Part shown: positions 44,882 through 51,490 of the stretch, one piece after another
How positions within the stretch are numbered: the stretch's first letter is position 1
Layout of the letters: each line of letters begins with the position of its first letter
Assembly: GCF_007556595.1 (NCBI RefSeq)
Contig: NZ_VJNB01000014.1
Location: forward strand, 1-51,490
Direction of reading: 5' to 3'
DNA: 51,490 bases
Source: Tepidimonas alkaliphilus
GTDB taxonomy: Bacteria > Pseudomonadota > Gammaproteobacteria > Burkholderiales > Burkholderiaceae_C
Program-made: the position numbers and the translations under genes
Notes under the pieces: model-generated
Database searches by the model: none
Seen by the model: only the letters and a program-made list of their open reading frames with translations
Told to the model about the DNA's origin: nothing

Positions 44882-45955
44882 CTAGTCCGCGGTGCGCGCG
44901 GGCTGGCCCGTTGCGTCCCACGCTTCTTCCAGCCGGTCGCGGCCGGCCCGTTTGGCGCGATACAGCGCCGCGTCGGCGCGCGCCAGGCATGCCGTCCACG
45001 GCTCGCCCGCCGTGTGGCGCGCCACGCCGGCGGAAAAGGTCACCGGCGCCTCGCCGGCACGCACGCGCTCGGCCACCGCGGCGCGCAGCCGCTGCAGCAA
45101 GGCACGCACGGCCTGCGGTTCATCGGGCGGCAGCCAGAGCACGAATTCCTCCCCGCCCAAACGATAGAGCCGGTCGGTCTTGCGCAGCACCGCCTGCGCC
45201 ACAGAGGCGAACTGGCGCAGCACCGCGTCGCCGCCATCGTGGCCAAGGCGATCGTTGATGGCCTTGAAGTGATCCAAGTCCACCACCGCCAGCGCCCCCA
45301 CGTCGCCGCCTCGCGCGGCAGCCTGCGCCAGCTCCAGCTCCAGCAGTCGGCGGTTGCCGACGCCCGTGAGCGCATCCAGCAAGCTCAGCGTCTGCCAAAG
45401 CTCGATTTGCCGCTGCGCCTGCTGCGCCACGACATAACCCAGCAAGGCGGTGAGCAGCGCGGTGAAGGCAAAGAACGGCAGCCCCTCGCTGCCGCCCAGC
45501 TCGCTCCAGGAAAAAACCGCGGCCCCCGTCACCGCCAGCAGCGCCAGCAACACCGCCGCTCGCGGCGGCACGAGGAAGAACAGCATCAGCACGCCGGGGT
45601 AGGTCCAGAACAGCGCCGCGAAGCGCGCCGCCAAGCCGATGGCCCACAGCCCGCCGACGATGGCCAGCGCCACCACCCAGGCCGCGCGGCGGGTGTCGCC
45701 GGTGCGCCAGGCATACGCTGCAGCCCCCCCGAGCAGGAGCGACAGCGCCAGGTCGTTGGCCGTGGCCAGCCAGTTGCCCTGCCAGGCGCGGTAGACTGCA
45801 AACGGCAGCAGCCACACCAGGGTCACGCCCACGCCCAGCAGCAACACCCCGGCGCGGTAGTCCGCGCGGACGCGGGCGCGCAGCAGTGCCCACGCCCCCG
45901 AGGGCGCAGCCGTGTCGTCTTGCCGACCAGGCGCTGATGAAGAGGGGGTGCGCAT
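44882..45955 (-). CDS. Membrane diguanylate cyclase (GGDEF)
   Basis: About 357 residues. An N-terminal region with roughly six hydrophobic helices (about 35-185) resembles the unassigned 5-6 TM sensor modules of other cyclases; the GGDEF domain follows with DALTGVGNRR, DLDHFKAINDRLGH and the active-site GGEEF, plus the RxxD inhibitory site five residues upstream (RKTD). Active c-di-GMP synthesis is expected. The ATG at 45955 has AGGAGG only two bases before it; the alternative ATG at 45991 lacks any ribosome-binding site. It sits between recG and queA, 81 bp upstream of recG on the same strand. Confidence 0.85.
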   Translation of the reverse strand: MRTPSSSAPGRQDDTAAPSGAWALLRARVRADYRAGVLLLGVGVTLVWLLPFAVYRAWQGNWLATANDLALSLLLGGAAAYAWRTGDTRRAAWVVALAIVGGLWAIGLAARFAALFWTYPGVLMLFFLVPPRAAVLLALLAVTGAAVFSWSELGGSEGLPFFAFTALLTALLGYVVAQQAQRQIELWQTLSLLDALTGVGNRRLLELELAQAAARGGDVGALAVVDLDHFKAINDRLGHDGGDAVLRQFASVAQAVLRKTDRLYRLGGEEFVLWLPPDEPQAVRALLQRLRAAVAERVRAGEAPVTFSAGVARHTAGEPWTACLARADAALYRAKRAGRDRLEEAWDATGQPARTAD

Positions 45956-46133
45956 CGCCTCCTGTGATTCTGACAAAAATGCTTGGAACATCCAATGGTA
46001 ACGGCCACGTGCGGCCCGCCGATGTCAACACCCGGCACACCACGGGAAAACCCTAGGCCGACAGGGCCGCCGCCCCAATCAGCGACAATGAGAACTTTGA
46101 ACTTGGCACGGGCCTGTCCGGCCCTCAAGCACG

Positions 46134-47240
46134 ATGAACAACGTCCCCCCTTCCCCTGCCGCTACTGGCGCCGCGCGCGTCTGGACCACCAGCGACTTCG
46201 ACTTCCACCTCCCCCCCGAGCTGATCGCCCAGCACCCGGCGCCGCAGCGCAGCGCCGCGCGGCTACTGGATGGGCGCGGCTGGCCGCCAGAGGATCGTAT
46301 CTTCCGCGAGCTGCCGGGGCTGCTGGAGCCGGGCGACCTGCTGGTCTTCAACGACACGCAGGTGATCAAGGCGCGCCTCTATGGCGAGAAGCCCACCGGC
46401 GGGCGGCTGGAGCTGCTGGTGGAACGCGTGCTGGCCGACGGCGAGGTGGTGGCGCACATGAAGGTCAGCAAAAAGCCCGCCCCCGGCACGGTGCTGCGCA
46501 TGGCGCCGCAGGCCGACGGGCAGCCGGCCTTCACCGCCACGCTGCTGGGGCGCTGGCCCGACGCCGACGGGCCGCTGTTTCGCCTGCGCTTCTCCGACGA
46601 CCCGTATGCGCTGATGGAGCGCCACGGCCACGTGCCGCTGCCGCCCTACATCGATCATCCGGACACCGCCGAGGACGAGCAGCGCTACCAGACCATCTTC
46701 GCCAGAAACCCCGGCGCGGTGGCCGCGCCGACTGCGGCGCTGCACTTCGACGCGGCGGTGCTGGCGGCGCTGGAGGCGCGCGGCGTGCGGCGCGCCAGCG
46801 TCACGCTGCACGTGGGGGCCGGCACCTTCCAGCCGGTCAAAGGCGAGGACATCCGTGCCCACCGCATGCACCGTGAGTGGTATCGGATCCCGCCTGAGAC
46901 GCTGGCGGCGCTGGAGCGCACGCGCCGCGCCGGCGGGCGCGTGCTGGCGGTGGGCACCACCACCGTGCGCACGCTGGAGAGCTGGGCGCGCAGCGGCGCC
47001 ACCGAGGGCGACACCGACCTCTTCATCACGCCGGGCTTCGACTTCCGCGTGGTGGACCTGCTGATCACCAACTTCCACCTGCCGCGCAGCACGCTGCTGA
47101 TGCTGGTGTCGGCGTTCGCCGGCTACGAGCACATCATGGCGCTGTATCGCCACGCGATCGAGCGGCGCTACCGCTTCTTCAGCTACGGCGATGCGATGCT
47201 GCTGGCGCGCGCGGGGCCTCGCGGCGCGCCGGTGGCCTGA
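46134..47240 (+). CDS. queA: tRNA preQ1(34) S-adenosylmethionine ribosyltransferase-isomerase
   Basis: Builds epoxyqueuosine on tRNA from preQ1 and the ribosyl part of SAM. 368 residues, usual length. Motifs: [17 protein letters not shown] near the N terminus, [48 protein letters not shown] and [18 protein letters not shown]. Normally followed directly by tgt; here a VapBC pair on the other strand separates them by 0.7 kb. Converges with the VapC gene, seven bases apart. Confidence 0.97.
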   Translation: MNNVPPSPAATGAARVWTTSDFDFHLPPELIAQHPAPQRSAARLLDGRGWPPEDRIFRELPGLLEPGDLLVFNDTQVIKARLYGEKPTGGRLELLVERVLADGEVVAHMKVSKKPAPGTVLRMAPQADGQPAFTATLLGRWPDADGPLFRLRFSDDPYALMERHGHVPLPPYIDHPDTAEDEQRYQTIFARNPGAVAAPTAALHFDAAVLAALEARGVRRASVTLHVGAGTFQPVKGEDIRAHRMHREWYRIPPETLAALERTRRAGGRVLAVGTTTVRTLESWARSGATEGDTDLFITPGFDFRVVDLLITNFHLPRSTLLMLVSAFAGYEHIMALYRHAIERRYRFFSYGDAMLLARAGPRGAPVA

Positions 47241-47247
47241 GGCGGCT

Positions 47248-47637
47248 TCAGGGCGCCGCCGCGCCCGGCTTCGGCACGTAGCGCACGCCGGGCAGGCCGG
47301 CGTAGTCGGCGTCCTGCGTCCACAGCGTGGCGCCGAACTCCTGCGCCATCGCCAGCATGATGGCATCGGCCATCGCCAGCCGATGCCGCTGCGCCACGCG
47401 CGCGGCGGCCACCGCGCGCGCGTCGGTCAGGTCCAGCACGCGGCCCAGCCGCATCACGTCCAGGCAGCGCGCCACCACCTCCTCGGGCACACGGCGCGCC
47501 AGCACACGGTGCACCTCGTACAGCGCGATGCACGGCACCAGCAGGTTGCGGCGGTCCTCGATGGCCGGGGCGAACAGATCGGCCCGGGGGCTGTCGAGCA
47601 GGTACTCCAGCCAGCCGGAGGAATCGACCACGTTCAT
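47248..47637 (-). CDS. vapC: VapC-type PIN-domain toxin
   Basis: 129-residue PIN-domain ribonuclease. The acidic catalytic residues are in place: Asp5 (VVDSS), Glu41 (YEVHR), Asp91 (MADAIML) and Asp109/Asp111 (TQDADY). VapC toxins cut specific RNAs, often tRNA or 23S rRNA; the target here is unknown. The ATG immediately follows the antitoxin stop (TGA-ATG, no gap), so translation is coupled. Its position next to queuosine-tRNA genes is probably coincidental. Confidence 0.9.
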   Translation of the reverse strand: MNVVDSSGWLEYLLDSPRADLFAPAIEDRRNLLVPCIALYEVHRVLARRVPEEVVARCLDVMRLGRVLDLTDARAVAAARVAQRHRLAMADAIMLAMAQEFGATLWTQDADYAGLPGVRYVPKPGAAAP

Positions 47638-47868
47638 TCAGTCGAACTCCCGGTCGGGCTCCTTCGGCGGCTCTAGATCATCGCCGAGGTCGTAACCCTT
47701 GAGCATGCCGCGGTAGGCGCTCATCGGCGTCTCGGGCCGGATCACGAGCTCCTGGCCGCGCAGCTCGAACTGGATGTAGGAGCCGGGCCGGATGCCGAGC
47801 TTGGCGCGCATCGCGGCAGGCAGCGTCACCTGCCCCTTGCTGGACACGACGGCTTCGATGGTTTCCAT
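47638..47868 (-). CDS. vapB: AbrB/MazE-type antitoxin (VapB)
   Basis: 76-residue protein with an N-terminal swapped-hairpin AbrB domain (VSSKGQVTLPAAMRAKLGI) that binds DNA, and an acidic C-terminal tail (KGYDLGDDLEPPKEPDRE) that would cover the toxin active site. Expected to neutralise VapC and repress the operon. Start chosen at 47868 (METIEA) behind a G-rich site; a GTG at 47889 would add seven residues. Confidence 0.88.
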   Translation of the reverse strand: METIEAVVSSKGQVTLPAAMRAKLGIRPGSYIQFELRGQELVIRPETPMSAYRGMLKGYDLGDDLEPPKEPDREFD

Positions 47869-47876
47869 GGCGCCCC

Positions 47877-49125
<1,249 letters not shown>

Positions 49126-49138
49126 GCGCGCCGGCGCC

Positions 49139-50992
49139 TCAGGCTGGGGTGGAAGCGGCAGCTGCCCGCGCCTCGGCGCGCACCTCGGCGGTCAGTTCCG
49201 CCAGCTGCGCCTCGTCCAGCGTCTCGCGCTGCAGCAGCGCCTGCGCGCAGCGCTCCAGCACCGCGCGGTGGCGCTGCAGGATCGCGGTGGTGCGCTCGAA
49301 CGCCTCCATCACGATGCGGCGCACCGCCTCGTCGATGCGCGCCTGCGTCTCGGGGCTGCGCGGGCAGCCGCCGGCGGCCAGCCCCGGCACGTCGAGGAAC
49401 GCCGGGCGCTGCGCCTCGTAGGCGATGTAGCCGAGCGACTCCTCCATGCCGTAGCGCATCACCATGTCGCGCGCGATGTCGGTGACCTTGGCGATGTCGT
49501 CCGCCGCGCCGGTGGACAGGTGCCCGAAGACGAGCTTTTCCGCCGCGCGCCCGCCCAGCAGCACCATGATCTTGCGCTCCAGCTCTTCGCGCGTCATCAG
49601 GTAGCGGTCTTCGGTGGGGCGCTGGATGGTGTAGCCCAGCGCCCCAATGCCGCGCGGGATGATCGAGACCTTGTGCACCGGGTCGCTGCCCGGCAGCGCC
49701 AGCGCCACCAGTGCGTGGCCCATCTCGTGGTAGGCGACGATCTCGCGCTCGCGCGGATTCAGCAAGCGGTTTTTCTTTTCCAGCCCGGCGACGATGCGCT
49801 CGATGGCGGCGGTGAAGTCCTGCAGCGCCACCGCCTCGGCCCCGCGGCGCGTGGCCGCCAGCGCCGCCTCGTTGCACAGGTTGGCCAGGTCCGCCCCGGA
49901 AAAGCCCGGCGTCAGCGCCGCGATCTGCTCCAGATCGACGTCGGCGGCCAGTTTGATCTTGCGCGCGTGCACACGCAGGATTTGCACGCGCCCGGCCTTG
50001 TCGGGCCGATCGACCAGCACCTGGCGGTCGAAGCGGCCGGCGCGCAGCAGCGCCGGGTCCAGGATCTCGGGCCGGTTGGTGGCCGCCAGCAGCACCAGCC
50101 CGGCGCCGCTGTCGAAGCCGTCGAGCTCCACCAGCAGCTGGTTGAGCGTCTGCTCGCGCTCGTCGTGGCCGCCGATGGGGCCGCCGGCGCCGCGCGCGCG
50201 GCCCAGCGCGTCGAGCTCGTCGATGAAGATGATGGCCGGGGCCTTGGCGCGCGCCTGCTCGAACAGGTCGCGCACGCGCGCCGCGCCGACGCCGACGAAC
50301 ATCTCGACGAACTCGCTGCCGCTGATGCTGAAGAACGGCACGCCGGCCTCGCCGGCCACCGCCTTGGCCAGCAGCGTCTTGCCGGTGCCGGGCGGCCCCA
50401 CCAGCAGCACGCCCTTCGGCGCGCGCGCGCCCAGCCGCCCGTAGCCCTGCGGATCCTTCAGGAAGGCGACGATTTCCTGCAGCTCGGCCTTGGCCTCGTC
50501 AACGCCGGCGACGTCGGCGAACGTCACGCCGGTGTCCTTCTCGACGTAGATCTTGGCGCGGCTCTTGCCGATGCTCATGAAGCCGCCCATGCCCTGGCGC
50601 TCCAGCACCTTGCGCACGACAAAGAACCAGAGCGCGAAGAACACCAGCGCCGGCACCACCCACGACAGGATGTCGCGCAGCCAGGTGTTCTCCACCACCC
50701 GGGTGTAAGGCACGTCGTAGCGCGCCAGCCGCTCGGCCAGGTCGGGCTCGACGCGGTTGGCCACGATCACCGTCTTGCCGCCCGGCTCGGGGTTCTTCAG
50801 CCGGCCGGTCAGGGTCGTCTCGCCGACGATCACCTCGGCCACCTTGCCGTCGGCCAGCGCCTGCTCGAAGGCGCTGTACGGCACCGGCTCCACCGTGCGC
50901 GCGGTCTGCCAGAGGTTTTGCAGCCACAGCAGCAACAACAGCGCCAGCATCCAGTAGCCGACGTTCCACGACGTCCTGGCATCGGGCTTCAT
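49139..50992 (-). CDS. ftsH: ATP-dependent zinc metalloprotease FtsH
   Basis: Membrane-anchored AAA+ protease, 617 residues. Membrane helices at about 12-28 and 108-126 flank a periplasmic domain; AAA domain with Walker A GPPGTGKT (199-206), Walker B IIFIDEL (254-260), [23 protein letters not shown], and the zinc site HEMGH (422-426). Degrades misassembled membrane proteins and short-lived regulators. ATG with AAGGAGGAG six bases before it. It is not beside rlmE/folP, where the main Burkholderiales ftsH sits, so it may be a second copy; that cannot be settled from this window. Confidence 0.93.
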   Translation of the reverse strand: MKPDARTSWNVGYWMLALLLLLWLQNLWQTARTVEPVPYSAFEQALADGKVAEVIVGETTLTGRLKNPEPGGKTVIVANRVEPDLAERLARYDVPYTRVVENTWLRDILSWVVPALVFFALWFFVVRKVLERQGMGGFMSIGKSRAKIYVEKDTGVTFADVAGVDEAKAELQEIVAFLKDPQGYGRLGARAPKGVLLVGPPGTGKTLLAKAVAGEAGVPFFSISGSEFVEMFVGVGAARVRDLFEQARAKAPAIIFIDELDALGRARGAGGPIGGHDEREQTLNQLLVELDGFDSGAGLVLLAATNRPEILDPALLRAGRFDRQVLVDRPDKAGRVQILRVHARKIKLAADVDLEQIAALTPGFSGADLANLCNEAALAATRRGAEAVALQDFTAAIERIVAGLEKKNRLLNPREREIVAYHEMGHALVALALPGSDPVHKVSIIPRGIGALGYTIQRPTEDRYLMTREELERKIMVLLGGRAAEKLVFGHLSTGAADDIAKVTDIARDMVMRYGMEESLGYIAYEAQRPAFLDVPGLAAGGCPRSPETQARIDEAVRRIVMEAFERTTAILQRHRAVLERCAQALLQRETLDEAQLAELTAEVRAEARAAAASTPA

Positions 50993-51049
50993 CGCCTGCT
51001 CCTCCTTGCGCGCCGTGCGGGGGCGCGCCACCCTTCCAAGGTCATTCCC

Positions 51050-51267
51050 GCGGGCCTGCGCCGCCCGCCACCGGCAGCCAGCGTGGCCGGCGGCGGTGTC
51101 AGCCGCATGACGGCTCCCCGAGCCGCCGCAGGCGCGCGCGCAACCGCTCGATCTCCTCCTCCAGATCGACCACCAGCGCGGCCAGCTCCGGGTCGGCGTC
51201 GAAGTGGCGCTGCAGCCACGCCAGCCGCCGCACGCGCCGCAGCGCCGCGGCGTCGAAGCCCTCGCCG
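51050..51267. repeat. 218-bp tandem repeat, copy 1
   Basis: Positions 51050-51272 are identical to 51268-51490, giving a period of 218 bp. Copy 1 lies next to ftsH and contains the last ~50 codons of a CbpM-like frame, its stop, and ~50 bp of downstream sequence. Confidence 0.9.
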
Positions 51268-51326
51268 GCGGGCCTGCGCCGCCCGCCACCGGCAGCCAGC
51301 GTGGCCGGCGGCGGTGTCAGCCGCAT
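51099..51326 (-). CDS. Chimeric short frame across the tandem repeat junction
   Basis: An ATG-started frame of 75 residues created by the duplication: the first ~20 residues ([18 protein letters not shown]) read sequence that lies after the stop in copy 2, then enter the CbpM-like tail [14 protein letters not shown] ... RLGEPSCG in copy 1. It is probably not a native gene; if the repeat is an assembly error this frame does not exist. Confidence 0.3.
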   Translation of the reverse strand: MRLTPPPATLAAGGGRRRPAGEGFDAAALRRVRRLAWLQRHFDADPELAALVVDLEEEIERLRARLRRLGEPSCG

Positions 51327-51490
51327 GACGGCTCCCCGAGCCGCCGCAGGCGCGCGCGCAACCGCTCGATCTCCTCCTCCAGATCGACCACCAGCGCGGC
51401 CAGCTCCGGGTCGGCGTCGAAGTGGCGCTGCAGCCACGCCAGCCGCCGCACGCGCCGCAGCGCCGCGGCGTCGAAGCCCTCGCCGGCGGG
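51268..51490. repeat. 218-bp tandem repeat, copy 2, reaching the window edge
   Basis: Identical to copy 1 over all 223 bases to the end; the last five bases (GCGGG) already begin what would be a third copy. Such an exact repeat that ends at the sequence end suggests either a real tandem duplication or an assembler looping at a contig end. Confidence 0.9.
51317..51490 (-). CDS. Partial CbpM-like chaperone modulator C terminus
   Basis: The frame is open from the window edge to a TGA at 51317-51319, 57 residues. The segment [20 protein letters not shown] then [16 protein letters not shown] resembles the C-terminal helix pair of CbpM, the MerR-like modulator of the DnaJ-type co-chaperone CbpA. 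The N-terminal part would lie beyond the window, probably behind a cbpA/dnaJ-like gene. The assignment rests on a short stretch and is tentative; any MerR-type coiled tail could look similar. Confidence 0.4.
   Translation of the reverse strand, partial: PAGEGFDAAALRRVRRLAWLQRHFDADPELAALVVDLEEEIERLRARLRRLGEPSCG

Overview
This is a high-GC, gene-dense chromosomal window with about 40 protein-coding loci. I see no rRNA, tRNA, CRISPR array or insertion sequence. Gene content and protein sequences point to a betaproteobacterium of the order Burkholderiales, probably Comamonadaceae-like or a thermophilic relative such as Tepidimonas. The grounds are the hemE-priA and recG-oxyR-ubiA neighbourhoods, an OxyR with Cys199/Cys208, a fused 1.2 kaa indolepyruvate-type oxidoreductase and very high GC at third codon positions. 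The genus is a guess; the order is fairly safe.

Layout. 1-1.83 kb: a poorly coding stretch, a LysE-type exporter and a histidine phosphatase decayed by three frameshifts. 1.83-4.0 kb (minus): a cyclopropane-fatty-acid-synthase-like methyltransferase and a creatininase-family amidase. 4.1-9.9 kb (plus): DsbD-type disulfide reductase, hemE, priA, with a perfect DnaA box upstream of priA. 9.9-15.5 kb: AEC transporter (minus), Rep helicase, then a Tat-exported pterin-binding-fold protein translationally coupled to a hybrid histidine kinase. 15.5-18.2 kb (minus): def-fmt-azlC-azlD. 18.3-20.7 kb (plus): LysM protein and dprA, divergent from def across a symmetric promoter. 20.7-23.9 kb (minus): yajC-secD-secF. 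24-28.8 kb (minus): EamA transporter and the fused oxidoreductase. 29.1-40.7 kb (plus): MASE1-CHASE-GGDEF-EAL protein, MarC, low-MW tyrosine phosphatase, CoA transferase, pgi, ppc, HexR/RpiR regulator, proC. 40.7-46 kb (minus): diguanylate cyclase, recG, oxyR, ubiA. 46.1-49.1 kb: queA, a VapBC-type pair (minus), tgt. 49.1-51 kb (minus): ftsH paralogue. 51.05-51.49 kb: a 218-bp unit repeated in tandem up to the edge, carrying the tail of a CbpM-like gene.

How parts work together. queA and tgt make queuosine; yajC-secDF supports Sec export; def-fmt handle initiator Met formylation and deformylation; pgi, ppc and the RpiR/HexR-type regulator sit in central carbon metabolism; recG, priA, rep and dprA handle replication restart and DNA uptake. 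Three signalling proteins (hybrid kinase with its periplasmic partner, the GGDEF-EAL protein and the DGC) and the VapBC pair look like lineage-specific additions between core genes.

The main items for a second look: (1) the PruR-like pterin-binding protein plus hybrid kinase, a candidate pterin-sensing system; (2) the canonical queA-tgt-yajC-secD-secF block is split, and its halves lie in opposite orientation exactly as a single ~25-kb inversion would leave them; (3) VapBC between queA and tgt; (4) DnaA boxes in front of priA; (5) the terminal tandem repeat, which may be an assembly artefact.
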